A DNA stretch of 64,000 nt from Gelatiniphilus marinus (GTDB taxonomy: Bacteria > Bacteroidota > Bacteroidia > Flavobacteriales > Flavobacteriaceae), in NCBI RefSeq assembly GCF_042678305.1, contig NZ_JBHUDT010000002.1; one strand, 5' to 3'. A program made the translations under genes and the position numbers. Below, one piece after another: positions 54,904 through 64,000 of the stretch; the first letter of the stretch is position 1, and each line of letters begins with the position of its first letter. A model generated the notes under the pieces. It saw nothing but the letters and a program-made list of their open reading frames with translations. It was not told the DNA's origin and did no database searches.

Positions 54904-55593
54904 ATGGCAAGATTAACAAAAAAGCAAAAAGAAGCTGCAGCAAAAATAGAAAAAGGGAGAATTTACTCGCTTGATGAAGCATCTGCATTAGTAAAAGAAA
55001 TTACTAATACAAAATTTGATGCCTCAGTTGATATAGCTGTACGTTTAGGAGTAGATCCTCGTAAAGCAAACCAGATGGTAAGAGGGGTTGTATCCCTTCC
55101 TCATGGTACAGGTAAAGATGTAAAAGTTCTAGCATTGGTTACACCAGACAAAGAAGCCGAAGCCAAAGAAGCAGGTGCAGATTACGTAGGTTTAGACGAA
55201 TACCTTGATAAAATCAAAGGTGGTTGGACCGATGTAGATGTAATTATCACCATGCCTAGTGTAATGGGTAAGCTAGGGCCTTTAGGCCGTGTATTAGGCC
55301 CTCGTGGTTTAATGCCAAACCCAAAAACAGGTACGGTAACTATGGATGTTGCCAAAGCGGTAACTGAGGTAAAAGCTGGTAAAATCGATTTTAAAGTAGA
55401 TAAAACCGGTATTGTACACGCCGCTATCGGAAAAGCATCATTCAGTGCCGATAAAATTGCTGGAAACGCAAACGAATTATTAACAACATTAATTAAACTA
55501 AAACCAACAACTGCAAAAGGGATTTACGTAAAAAGCATATTCATGTCTTCTACCATGAGCCCTAGTATAGCTGTTGATCCTAAAATTGGTTAA
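54904..55593 (+). CDS. rplA: 50S ribosomal protein uL1
   Basis: 229 residues forming the mobile L1 stalk at the E site. 'DASVDIAVRLGVDPRKANQMVRGVVSLPHGTGK' and 'MPSVMGKLGPLGRVLGPRGLMPNPKTGTVT' are the conserved segments. L1 often represses rplKA through a leader mimic of its rRNA site; I did not identify one here. Confidence 0.98.
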   Translation: MARLTKKQKEAAAKIEKGRIYSLDEASALVKEITNTKFDASVDIAVRLGVDPRKANQMVRGVVSLPHGTGKDVKVLALVTPDKEAEAKEAGADYVGLDEYLDKIKGGWTDVDVIITMPSVMGKLGPLGRVLGPRGLMPNPKTGTVTMDVAKAVTEVKAGKIDFKVDKTGIVHAAIGKASFSADKIAGNANELLTTLIKLKPTTAKGIYVKSIFMSSTMSPSIAVDPKIG

Positions 55594-55613
55594 TTAAGTT
55601 AACACTTTAAATT

Positions 55614-56135
55614 ATGACAAGAGAAGAAAAATCACAAGTAATTGAGGAATTAACTGCACAATTAACCAACAATGCAAATATCTATTTAACAGATATTTCT
55701 GGATTAAACGCAGGTATAACCACAGATTTACGTCGTGCTGCTTTTAAAGCAAACGTGCAAATGGCAGTTGTAAAAAATACATTACTTGAAAAAGCAATGG
55801 AAGCTTCAGATAGAGATTTTGGAGACCTTCCATCGGTATTAAAAGGAAATACATCGGTAATGTATTCTGAAACTGGAAACGCTCCAGCTAAATTAATTAA
55901 AACCTTCCGTAAAAAATCTGACAAACCTTTATTAAAAGGTGCTTTTATTGAGGAAGCGGTTTATTTAGGCGACGATCAACTAGATATGTTAGTTGATATC
56001 AAATCTAAAGAAGAATTAATTGGAGAAATAGTAGGTTTACTACAATCTCCTGCTAAAAATGTTGTGTCTGCGCTTAAATCGGGCGGGGCAACAATTGCCG
56101 GAGTTATTAAAACCCTATCCGAAAAAGAAGGATAG
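55614..56135 (+). CDS. rplJ: 50S ribosomal protein uL10
   Basis: 173 residues, base of the bL12 stalk. 'MTREEKSQVIEELTAQLTNNANIYLTDISGLNA', 'RRAAFKANVQMAVVKNTLLEKAM', and the C-terminal helix ('VVSALKSGGATIAGVIKTLSEKE') that recruits bL12 dimers. It follows rplA by 20 bp, leaving no room for a long separate leader. Confidence 0.97.
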   Translation: MTREEKSQVIEELTAQLTNNANIYLTDISGLNAGITTDLRRAAFKANVQMAVVKNTLLEKAMEASDRDFGDLPSVLKGNTSVMYSETGNAPAKLIKTFRKKSDKPLLKGAFIEEAVYLGDDQLDMLVDIKSKEELIGEIVGLLQSPAKNVVSALKSGGATIAGVIKTLSEKEG

Positions 56136-56199
56136 TATTAACAAGTACGCACTTATTACAAATATATTATTATTACAAAATTATTAAAACGATAGAAAA

Positions 56200-56574
56200 A
56201 TGGCAGATTTAAAAGATTTCGCAGAACAATTAGTTAACCTTACGGTAAAAGAAGTAAATGAGTTAGCAACTATATTAAAAGATGAGTATGGTATCGAGCC
56301 TGCTGCTGCTGCTGCAGTTGCTGTTGCTGGTCCTGCTGGTGGTGGTGAAGCTGAAGAAGCTCAAACTGAATTTGATGTAATCCTTAAAGCCGCTGGCGGT
56401 TCTAAATTAGCAGTTGTAAAATTAGTTAAGGAATTAACGGGTCTTGGTTTAAAAGAAGCCAAAGGTTTAGTTGACGATGCACCAAGTGCAATTAAAGAAG
56501 CAGTTACCAAAGACGAAGCTGAAGCCCTAAAAGCTCAGTTAGAAGAAGCAGGAGCCGAGGTTGAGCTTAAGTAA
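56200..56574 (+). CDS. rplL: 50S ribosomal protein bL12
   Basis: 124 residues. N-terminal dimerisation helices (FAEQLVNLTVKEVNELATIL), an Ala/Gly-rich hinge coded by GCTGCTGCT-type codons (AAAAVAVAGPAGGGEA), and a C-terminal domain (FDVILKAAGGSKLAVVKLVKELTGLGLKEAKGLVDDAP) that recruits translation GTPases. Codon bias is strong. Confidence 0.97.
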   Translation: MADLKDFAEQLVNLTVKEVNELATILKDEYGIEPAAAAAVAVAGPAGGGEAEEAQTEFDVILKAAGGSKLAVVKLVKELTGLGLKEAKGLVDDAPSAIKEAVTKDEAEALKAQLEEAGAEVELK

Positions 56575-56597
56575 GCTTAACATCTCAAAAACACAAA

Positions 56598-56700
56598 GGT
56601 TTAGGTCTGGAGCATACGCTTTGAGGCCTAAACCATTTTGCGTATATAATCTATACCAAAAAAACCTCTAAAACAACCCAACTGGTTGCAGGTTGTTTTT
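56598..56700 (+). terminator. Two hairpins between rplL and rpoB (attenuator-like)
   Basis: GGTTTAGG (56598-56605) / CCTAAACC (56627-56634) and AAACAACC (56671-56678) / GGTTGTTT (56691-56698) with T5. They lie in the 178-bp gap where many bacteria partially terminate or process the transcript to make more ribosomal protein than polymerase mRNA. Confidence 0.65.
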
Positions 56701-56752
56701 CCAGTGTTTAAAAGCACTATCACTATTTTTTTAATCATAATTCCGTCCATTG

Positions 56753-59700
56753 ATGTTATCAACACAAGCTGAAAGATTAAATTTCTCGTCTATTGTTAAT
56801 AGAACAGAATATCCAGATTTCTTAGATATTCAGATAAAATCCTTCCAGGATTTTTTCCAGTTAGAAACAAAATCAGAAGAAAGAGGAGATGAAGGTCTTT
56901 ACAATACCTTTATGGAAAACTTTCCAATTACAGATTCTCGTAATCAATTTGTCCTAGAATTTTTAGATTACTTCGTAGATCCACCAAGATATGCCATAGA
57001 AGAGTGTATTGAGCGTGGGCTTACCTACAGCGTACCGCTAAAAGCAAGGTTAAAGTTATATTGTACAGACCCCGAGCACGAAGATTTCGAAACCATAGTC
57101 CAAGATGTATATTTAGGTACCATACCTTACATGACTCCATCTGGTACGTTTTGTATTAATGGCGCAGAACGTGTTGTGGTATCGCAATTACACCGTTCAC
57201 CTGGTGTGTTCTTTGGGCAATCTTTCCATGCCAACGGAACAAAATTATATTCGGCAAGGGTAATCCCTTTCAAAGGCTCTTGGATTGAATTTGCTACAGA
57301 CATCAACCAAGTGATGTACGCATACATTGATAGAAAGAAAAAATTACCAGTAACAACATTATTCAGAGCCATCGGTTTTGAACGCGATAAGGATATTCTA
57401 GAGATTTTCGATCTAGCCGAAGAAGTAAAAGTCTCTAAAACCGGACTAAAAAAATATTTAGGACGCAAGCTTGCAGCACGTGTACTTAATACATGGCACG
57501 AAGATTTTGTTGACGAAGATACCGGAGAGGTTGTATCTATCGAACGTAACGAGATCGTGCTTGATCGTGATACGGTTCTAGATAAAGAAAACATTGAAGA
57601 AATTCTTGAAGTCGATGTAAAAACCATCCTGTTACATAAAGAAACATCAGAACAGGGCGATTATGCCATAATTCACAACACGCTTCAAAAAGACCCCACA
57701 AACTCCGAGAAAGAAGCCGTTGAACATATTTACAGACAATTGCGTAATGCCGAACCACCAGACGAGGAAACGGCACGCGGTATTATAGATAAATTGTTCT
57801 TTAGCGACCAACGATACTCTTTAGGAGAGGTAGGCCGTTACAGAATGAACAAAAAACTAGGTCTAGATATTGGTATGGACAAGCAAGTGCTTACCAAGGA
57901 AGATATCATTACCATTATAAAATATTTAATCGAGCTTATCAACTCCAAAGCAGAGATTGACGATATCGATCACCTATCAAACCGTCGCGTACGTACTGTT
58001 GGCGAGCAACTATCTCAACAATTTGGTGTTGGTTTGGCTCGTATGGCACGTACCATACGTGAGCGTATGAACGTTCGCGATAACGAGGTCTTTACACCAA
58101 TAGATTTAATTAACGCAAAGACACTATCGTCTGTAATTAATTCTTTCTTTGGAACAAACCAGTTGTCTCAGTTTATGGATCAAACCAATCCATTAGCCGA
58201 AATTACACATAAACGCCGTTTATCTGCACTAGGCCCAGGAGGTTTATCACGAGAAAGAGCAGGCTTCGAGGTGCGCGATGTACACTACACGCATTACGGA
58301 AGACTTTGCCCTATTGAAACACCAGAGGGACCAAATATTGGACTTATATCTTCACTTTCTGTATTTGCAAAAGTGAATTCTATGGGATTCATAGAAACTC
58401 CATATAGAAAAGTTACCGATGGGGTAGTTGATATTAAAAACGAGCCAACCTATTTAAGTGCTGAAGAAGAAGAAGAAAAACTAATAGCGCAGGCAACCGT
58501 AAAAGTTGACGAAAAAGGAACCATACTACACGATAAGGTAATTGCAAGAATGGAGGGCGATTTCCCTGTAATAGAGCCCAACGAATTACATTATACCGAT
58601 GTGGCACCAAACCAAATTTCGTCTATTTCGGCATCTTTAATACCCTTTTTAGAGCACGATGATGCCAACAGAGCCTTGATGGGATCAAACATGATGCGCC
58701 AAGCTGTACCTTTATTACGAGTAGATGCACCAATAGTTGGCACAGGTTTAGAACGCCAAGTCGCTTCAGATTCCCGTGTATTAATTAATGCCGAAGGCAA
58801 TGGAGAAGTACTTTATGTTGATGCCAACGAAATTCAAATCAAATACGAACGTACCGAAGATGAAGCTAAAGTAAGCTTCGATAGCGACATTAAAACATAC
58901 GAATTAGTAAAATTCAGAAAAACAAACCAAGGGACCTCTATAAACCTAAAGCCAATTGTGGTTAAAGGCGACAAAGTTACCAAAGGCCAAGTTTTATGCG
59001 AAGGATACGCTACACAAAAAGGAGAACTAGCTTTAGGGAGAAACATGAAAGTGGCCTTTATGCCATGGAAAGGTTACAATTTTGAGGATGCCATCGTGAT
59101 TTCAGAAAAAGTAGTTCGCGAAGATATTTTTACATCGATACACATAGACGAGTACTCTTTAGAAGTTAGAGATACCAAATTAGGCAACGAAGAGTTAACC
59201 AACGACATCCCTAACGTTTCTGAAGAAGCTACCAAAGATTTAGATGAAAATGGTATGATCCGCGTTGGAGCCGAAGTTAAACCTGGTGATATCCTTATTG
59301 GTAAAATTACACCTAAAGGAGAGTCTGATCCAACACCGGAAGAAAAACTATTGCGTGCCATATTTGGCGATAAAGCGGGCGATGTTAAAGATGCCTCTTT
59401 AAAAGCCTCGCCATCTTTAAACGGTGTAGTAATAGAAAAGAAATTATTTGCCAGAGCAGTAAAAGATAAACGTAAACGCGCTCAAGATAAAGACGATATT
59501 TTACAATTAGAAGGTATTTATGATGCTAAATTTGATGCTCTAAAAGAAGTTTTAATAGAAAAACTATTTGCCATTGTAAATGGAAAAACAGCACAAGGTA
59601 TTTTTAACGACCTAGGTGAAGAAGTGTTGCCAAAAGGCAAAAAATTCACACTTAAAATGTTAAATGCCGTGGACGACTATGCCCACTTGGTATCTGGAAA

Positions 59701-60565
59701 ATGGACCACAGACGAGCACACAAACAAACTTGTTGCAGACTTAATCCATAACTACAAAATTAAGGAAAACGATTTGCAAGGTGCTTTGCGTCGCGAGAAA
59801 TTCACCATATCTGTAGGAGACGAGCTACCTGCTGGCATCATTAAATTGGCTAAAGTTTACATTGCCAAAAAGCGCAAGCTTAAGGTAGGCGATAAAATGG
59901 CAGGACGCCATGGTAACAAAGGTATAGTAGCACGTATTGTGCGTCAAGAAGATATGCCGTTCCTTGAAGACGGAACACCAGTTGATATAGTATTAAACCC
60001 TCTTGGTGTACCATCGCGAATGAATATTGGTCAGATTTACGAAACCGTTTTGGGTTGGGCTGGTCAGAAATTAGGTCAAACTTATGCAACACCAATTTTT
60101 GATGGAGCAGAGATTGACCAAATTAACGAACTAACCGATGAAGCTGGAATTCCACGTTACGGACATACTTATTTATACGATGGTGGAACAGGACAACGTT
60201 TCGATCAGCCAGCAACCGTTGGTGTGATTTATATGCTAAAACTTGGGCATATGGTTGACGATAAAATGCACGCACGTTCTATAGGACCTTACTCATTAAT
60301 TACACAACAACCGCTTGGTGGTAAAGCACAATTTGGTGGTCAGCGTTTTGGTGAGATGGAAGTTTGGGCACTTGAAGCTTATGGCGCATCAAGTACCTTA
60401 CGGGAAATTTTAACTGTAAAATCTGATGATGTTATTGGTCGAGCCAAAACTTACGAAGCAATTGTAAAAGGCGAACCCATGCCAGATCCAGGATTACCAG
60501 AATCATTCAACGTACTTATGCACGAATTGAAAGGTTTAGGATTAGACATCAGATTAGAAGAGTAA
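56753..60565 (+). CDS. rpoB: RNA polymerase subunit beta
   Basis: 1270 residues from the ATG at 56753 (MLSTQAERLNFSS...); a TTG one codon upstream is ignored. Conserved regions: 'SQFMDQTNPLAEITHKRRLSALGPGGLSRERAGFEVRDVHYTHYGRLCPIETPEGPNIGL' is the rifampicin-pocket region with wild-type-looking D, H and S positions; 'GYNFEDAIVISE', 'GRHGNKGIVARI' and the C-terminal 'GGKAQFGGQRFGEMEVWALEAYGA' follow. It contributes to the catalytic centre with RpoC. Confidence 0.98.
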   Translation: MLSTQAERLNFSSIVNRTEYPDFLDIQIKSFQDFFQLETKSEERGDEGLYNTFMENFPITDSRNQFVLEFLDYFVDPPRYAIEECIERGLTYSVPLKARLKLYCTDPEHEDFETIVQDVYLGTIPYMTPSGTFCINGAERVVVSQLHRSPGVFFGQSFHANGTKLYSARVIPFKGSWIEFATDINQVMYAYIDRKKKLPVTTLFRAIGFERDKDILEIFDLAEEVKVSKTGLKKYLGRKLAARVLNTWHEDFVDEDTGEVVSIERNEIVLDRDTVLDKENIEEILEVDVKTILLHKETSEQGDYAIIHNTLQKDPTNSEKEAVEHIYRQLRNAEPPDEETARGIIDKLFFSDQRYSLGEVGRYRMNKKLGLDIGMDKQVLTKEDIITIIKYLIELINSKAEIDDIDHLSNRRVRTVGEQLSQQFGVGLARMARTIRERMNVRDNEVFTPIDLINAKTLSSVINSFFGTNQLSQFMDQTNPLAEITHKRRLSALGPGGLSRERAGFEVRDVHYTHYGRLCPIETPEGPNIGLISSLSVFAKVNSMGFIETPYRKVTDGVVDIKNEPTYLSAEEEEEKLIAQATVKVDEKGTILHDKVIARMEGDFPVIEPNELHYTDVAPNQISSISASLIPFLEHDDANRALMGSNMMRQAVPLLRVDAPIVGTGLERQVASDSRVLINAEGNGEVLYVDANEIQIKYERTEDEAKVSFDSDIKTYELVKFRKTNQGTSINLKPIVVKGDKVTKGQVLCEGYATQKGELALGRNMKVAFMPWKGYNFEDAIVISEKVVREDIFTSIHIDEYSLEVRDTKLGNEELTNDIPNVSEEATKDLDENGMIRVGAEVKPGDILIGKITPKGESDPTPEEKLLRAIFGDKAGDVKDASLKASPSLNGVVIEKKLFARAVKDKRKRAQDKDDILQLEGIYDAKFDALKEVLIEKLFAIVNGKTAQGIFNDLGEEVLPKGKKFTLKMLNAVDDYAHLVSGKWTTDEHTNKLVADLIHNYKIKENDLQGALRREKFTISVGDELPAGIIKLAKVYIAKKRKLKVGDKMAGRHGNKGIVARIVRQEDMPFLEDGTPVDIVLNPLGVPSRMNIGQIYETVLGWAGQKLGQTYATPIFDGAEIDQINELTDEAGIPRYGHTYLYDGGTGQRFDQPATVGVIYMLKLGHMVDDKMHARSIGPYSLITQQPLGGKAQFGGQRFGEMEVWALEAYGASSTLREILTVKSDDVIGRAKTYEAIVKGEPMPDPGLPESFNVLMHELKGLGLDIRLEE

Positions 60566-60573
60566 ATTTTAAT

Positions 60574-60636
60574 AGTCTCCAGTAAGCAGTAGGCAGTTAG
60601 CAGTAACTGAGTACTGAGAACTGAAGACTGAAGACT
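60574..60636. repeat. Degenerate heptanucleotide array in the rpoB-rpoC gap
   Basis: Nine 7-bp units in register: AGTCTCC, AGTAAGC, AGTAGGC, AGTTAGC, AGTAACT, GAGTACT, GAGAACT, GAAGACT, GAAGACT. It fills nearly the whole 79-bp gap between two essential co-transcribed genes. Confidence 0.65.
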
Positions 60637-60644
60637 AAAAAAAC

Positions 60645-63600
60645 ATGGCAAGAAAACAAGATAAACATACAGTAAAGAGATTTAATAAAATCTCCATTGG
60701 TTTAGCATCACCAGAATCTATTTTAGCAGAATCTAGAGGAGAGGTTTTAAAACCAGAAACTATCAATTATCGAACTCACAAACCAGAACGAGATGGTTTG
60801 TTCTGCGAGCGTATTTTTGGCCCCGTAAAGGACTACGAATGTGCTTGTGGTAAATATAAAAGAATCCGTTACAAGGGTATAGTTTGCGACCGTTGTGGTG
60901 TAGAAGTAACCGAAAAGAAAGTGCGTCGCGATAGAGTAGGGCATATTAACTTAGTTGTTCCTGTAGCTCATATCTGGTACTTCCGTTCGTTACCAAACAA
61001 AATAGGGTATTTATTGGGTTTACCATCTAAGAAATTAGATATGATTATTTACTACGAACGTTACGTAGTCATCCAACCCGGTAATGCAAAAAACGAAGAA
61101 GGCGAGCCGTTGCAAAAAATGGATTTCCTTACAGAAGAAGAATACCTTAACATTTTAGAAGAGCTTCCTCAAGAAAATCAATATTTAGATGATTCTGATC
61201 CTGAGAAATTTATTGCTAAAATGGGAGCAGAGTGTTTAATTGAGTTATTGGCAAGAATAGATTTAGAAGCGTTGTCTTACGAATTGCGCCATAAAGCTAA
61301 CACTGAAACCTCTAAACAACGTAAAACCGAAGCCTTAAAACGTTTACAAGTTGTTGAGGCTTTACGCGAATCTAACAATAACAGAGAAAATCGTCCAGAA
61401 TGGATGATTATGAAGGTGGTGCCCATTATTCCACCAGAATTACGTCCGTTGGTGCCTTTAGATGGTGGTCGTTTTGCAACATCTGATTTAAATGATCTTT
61501 ACCGTCGTGTTATAATCCGTAACAACCGTCTTAAAAGACTGGTTGAAATCAAAGCACCAGAAGTTATTTTACGTAACGAAAAACGTATGTTACAAGAATC
61601 TGTAGATTCTCTGTTCGATAACACACGTAAATCATCAGCAGTAAAAACAGATTCTAACAGACCCTTAAAATCATTATCCGATTCATTAAAAGGTAAACAA
61701 GGGCGTTTCCGTCAAAACCTTTTAGGTAAACGTGTAGATTATTCGGCACGTTCGGTAATTGTTGTAGGGCCAGAATTAAAATTATTTGAATGCGGATTGC
61801 CAAAAAATATGGCAGCAGAGTTATACAAACCTTTCGTAATCAGAAAATTAATTGAAAGAGGCATTGTAAAAACAGTAAAATCTGCAAAGAAAATTATAGA
61901 TAAAAGAGAGCCCGTAGTTTGGGATATTTTAGAAAATGTTTTAAAAGGACATCCCGTACTTTTAAACCGTGCTCCTACATTACACCGTTTGGGTATTCAA
62001 GCTTTTCAACCAAAATTAATTGAAGGAAAAGCCATACAGTTGCACCCCTTGGTGTGTACAGCATTTAATGCCGATTTTGATGGCGACCAAATGGCGGTAC
62101 ACCTACCCTTAGGGCCAGAAGCTATTTTAGAATGCCAGTTGTTAATGTTGGCATCGCACAATATATTAAACCCCGCAAATGGTTCGCCGGTAACCGTACC
62201 TTCTCAAGATATGGTACTTGGCCTGTATTACATGACCAAGTTGCGCAAATCTACCCCAGAAGTACCAATAAAGGGCGAAGGCCTAACATTCTATTCTCCA
62301 GAAGAAGTTGTTATAGCTTTTAACGAGAAACGTGTAGATTTGAATGCTGGAATAAAAGTACGCACCATAGATATTAATGAAGATGGTAAGCTAGATAAAA
62401 TGATTGTAGAAACCACAGTTGGAAGAGTGCTATTTAACCAGCACGTACCACAAGCGGCCGGATACATAAATCAAGTACTTACCAAAAAATCGTTAAGAGA
62501 TATTATCGGTAATATCCTTAAAGTAACATCGGTTCCCGAAACCGCAGACTTCTTAGATGCCATTAGAACTTTAGGATTCAAATTTGCATTCCAAGGTGGT
62601 TTATCATTCAGTTTAGGCGATATTATTATTCCACCTGAAAAACAAGGTATGATAGATAAAGCCAATGGTTTAGTTGATGGTATTACAGGCAACTACAACA
62701 TGGGGCTTATTACCAATAACGAGCGTTACAACCAAGTTATTGACATCTGGACATCTACAAATGCAGAGTTAACAGAATTATCAATGAAACGTATTCGCGA
62801 AGACCAACAAGGATTCAACTCGGTATTTATGATGCTGGATTCTGGAGCACGTGGATCTAAAGAACAAATCCGTCAGCTAACCGGTATGCGCGGATTAATG
62901 GCGAAACCAAAAAAATCCAATGCAGGTGGAGGCGAAATTATCGAAAACCCGATTCTTTCAAACTTTAAAGAAGGACTTTCAATATTAGAATACTTTATCT
63001 CTACTCACGGTGCACGTAAAGGACTTGCAGATACCGCACTTAAAACTGCCGATGCAGGTTACCTAACACGCCGTTTGGTTGATGTGTCTCAAGATGTTAT
63101 AATTAACACAGAAGATTGCGGTACTTTGAGAGGTGTCGAGGTTGAACCTTTAAAGAAAAATGATGAAGTTGTTGAAACTTTAGAAGAAAGAATAGTAGGT
63201 CGTGTATCTTTAAACGATGTTTACAACCCGTTAACAGACGAGTTGCTGGTAGCTGCTGGCCAACTTATTGAAGATGATATTGCAAAAGCTATTGAAGCAT
63301 CACCTATAGATTCTCTAGAAGTGCGTTCTGCATTAAGTTGCGAGGCCCTAAAAGGCATTTGTGCTAAATGTTACGGCCGTAACTTGGCCACAGGCAAAAT
63401 GGTACAACGCGGTGAAGCCGTAGGTGTTGTTGCAGCACAGTCTATTGGAGAACCCGGTACGCAGTTAACCCTTCGTACATTCCACGTGGGTGGTATTGCG
63501 GGCAACATTTCAGAAGACAGTAAATTAGCCGTTAAATTCGACGGTGTTGCCGAAATAGAAGATTTAAAAACCGTTAAAGGACAAGATAACGAAGGTAACG

Positions 63601-64000
63601 AAGTGGATATTGTGATATCCCGTACTTCAGAGCTTAAACTAACAGACAAGAAAACAGGTATTGTTTTAAGCACAAACAACATTCCTTACGGTTCAACCAT
63701 TCATGTTAAAAACGGACAAGAACTGAGCAAAGGCGATGTGGTTTGTATGTGGGATCCTTATAATGGTGTTATTATTTCTGAATTTGCTGGTAAAGTGAGA
63801 TATGAAAATATTGAACAAGGCGTTACCTACCAAGTTGAGATTGACGAACAAACCGGTTTCCAAGAAAAAGTAATAGCAGAATCTAGAAATAAGAAATTAA
63901 TTCCTACACTTCATATTGAAGACGGAAAAGGTGAAACCATTCGTTCATACAATTTACCTGTAGGCGCTCACTTAATGATAGACGATGGCGAAAAAATTAG
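60645..64000 (+). CDS. rpoC: RNA polymerase subunit beta' (5' part)
   Basis: Starts at the ATG at 60645 (MARKQDKHTVKRFNKISIGL) and stays open to the window end (about 1118 codons; C-terminus missing). Visible: the zinc-finger cysteines in ECACGKYKR and CDRCGVEV near residues 66-90, the catalytic magnesium loop NADFDGDQMAVH (about 468-480), the bridge-helix/trigger-loop region ('ISTHGARKGLADTALKTADAGYLTRRLVDVSQD', 'TLRTFHVGGIAG'), and the second zinc site (CEALKGICAKCYGRNL). It is separated from rpoB by the heptad array and should be transcribed with it. Confidence 0.97.
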   Translation, partial: MARKQDKHTVKRFNKISIGLASPESILAESRGEVLKPETINYRTHKPERDGLFCERIFGPVKDYECACGKYKRIRYKGIVCDRCGVEVTEKKVRRDRVGHINLVVPVAHIWYFRSLPNKIGYLLGLPSKKLDMIIYYERYVVIQPGNAKNEEGEPLQKMDFLTEEEYLNILEELPQENQYLDDSDPEKFIAKMGAECLIELLARIDLEALSYELRHKANTETSKQRKTEALKRLQVVEALRESNNNRENRPEWMIMKVVPIIPPELRPLVPLDGGRFATSDLNDLYRRVIIRNNRLKRLVEIKAPEVILRNEKRMLQESVDSLFDNTRKSSAVKTDSNRPLKSLSDSLKGKQGRFRQNLLGKRVDYSARSVIVVGPELKLFECGLPKNMAAELYKPFVIRKLIERGIVKTVKSAKKIIDKREPVVWDILENVLKGHPVLLNRAPTLHRLGIQAFQPKLIEGKAIQLHPLVCTAFNADFDGDQMAVHLPLGPEAILECQLLMLASHNILNPANGSPVTVPSQDMVLGLYYMTKLRKSTPEVPIKGEGLTFYSPEEVVIAFNEKRVDLNAGIKVRTIDINEDGKLDKMIVETTVGRVLFNQHVPQAAGYINQVLTKKSLRDIIGNILKVTSVPETADFLDAIRTLGFKFAFQGGLSFSLGDIIIPPEKQGMIDKANGLVDGITGNYNMGLITNNERYNQVIDIWTSTNAELTELSMKRIREDQQGFNSVFMMLDSGARGSKEQIRQLTGMRGLMAKPKKSNAGGGEIIENPILSNFKEGLSILEYFISTHGARKGLADTALKTADAGYLTRRLVDVSQDVIINTEDCGTLRGVEVEPLKKNDEVVETLEERIVGRVSLNDVYNPLTDELLVAAGQLIEDDIAKAIEASPIDSLEVRSALSCEALKGICAKCYGRNLATGKMVQRGEAVGVVAAQSIGEPGTQLTLRTFHVGGIAGNISEDSKLAVKFDGVAEIEDLKTVKGQDNEGNEVDIVISRTSELKLTDKKTGIVLSTNNIPYGSTIHVKNGQELSKGDVVCMWDPYNGVIISEFAGKVRYENIEQGVTYQVEIDEQTGFQEKVIAESRNKKLIPTLHIEDGKGETIRSYNLPVGAHLMIDDGEKI

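Noticed and set aside
57127..59361. Long antisense ORFs inside rpoB (up to 166 codons)
   Set aside because: Shadow frames of a strongly conserved gene; Ser/Arg-rich composition without homology.

Overview
The window is chromosomal DNA from a member of the Flavobacteriaceae (phylum Bacteroidota). Evidence: low G+C content; promoters of the TTTG / TAnnTTTG type; almost no Shine-Dalgarno sequences except a strong one in front of rpsU; several exported proteins ending in a type IX secretion (T9SS) sorting domain; a fused SecDF; a TonB-dependent receptor; and the order tRNA-tuf-tRNA-secE-nusG-rplKAJL-rpoBC typical of the group. I cannot name genus or species. No prophage, insertion sequence, CRISPR array or rRNA gene was seen.

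Layout. 1-750: remnants of two small alpha/beta-barrel-like genes (one truncated, one frameshifted). 1254-9542: gyrB, a DUF6588 protein, mdh, a small SecD-like protein and secDF. 9845-16801: a Ca2+/Na+ antiporter, then a blaI-blaR1-like pair behind a double-operator promoter and a structured leader RNA, then yidD and topB. 16829-21712: a DUF1684 lipoprotein, an inserted module carrying a DUF2335 gene pair, aspA, crcB and a SRPBCC/GyrI-like protein. 21890-23929: an M49 peptidase. 24178-33598: a minus-strand block with two T9SS-exported surface proteins, an outer-membrane-type protein, a LuxR-family response regulator, its TPR histidine kinase and a lipoprotein. 33751-46459: housekeeping genes (pyrophosphohydrolase, ilvE, mnmD, pepT, pyrD, mvaB), interrupted by a second inserted module (TPR protein plus small protein) and two more T9SS proteins. 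46697-51049: a TonB-dependent receptor, rpsU, a XerC-type recombinase and hpf. 51152-64000: five tRNA genes with tuf, secE, nusG, rplKAJL, rpoB and the start of rpoC, which runs off the window.

Main discoveries. (1) Four genes of the 24-34 kb block each carry an 18-bp inverted repeat (consensus near ATCCCCAATATTGGGGAT) exactly 22 bp upstream of a TAnnTTTG-like box. This looks like a local regulon of the two-component system encoded in the block, with activator sites centred near -42. (2) Two unrelated minus-strand gene pairs sit in cassette-like modules (about 17.44-18.72 kb and 37.93-40.00 kb). Their right ends share a 31-bp identical core in a roughly 90-bp homologous element. Their outermost ends form inverted repeats that change together (GTTTAACGG in one module, GTTTACCG in the other). 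(3) Degenerate tandem arrays with a strict 7-bp period occur in at least four intergenic gaps, including the rpoB-rpoC gap. (4) The blaI promoter is covered by two palindromes and its transcript would begin with an RNA resembling the Flavo-1 motif.

How the parts work together: the 51-64 kb region is the translation/transcription core. rpsU with its strong ribosome-binding site fits the known flavobacterial bS21 autoregulation. The T9SS proteins, TonB receptor, SecDF, YidD and lipoproteins form the envelope and secretion side. The inserted modules are accessory genes placed just after the ends of core genes.
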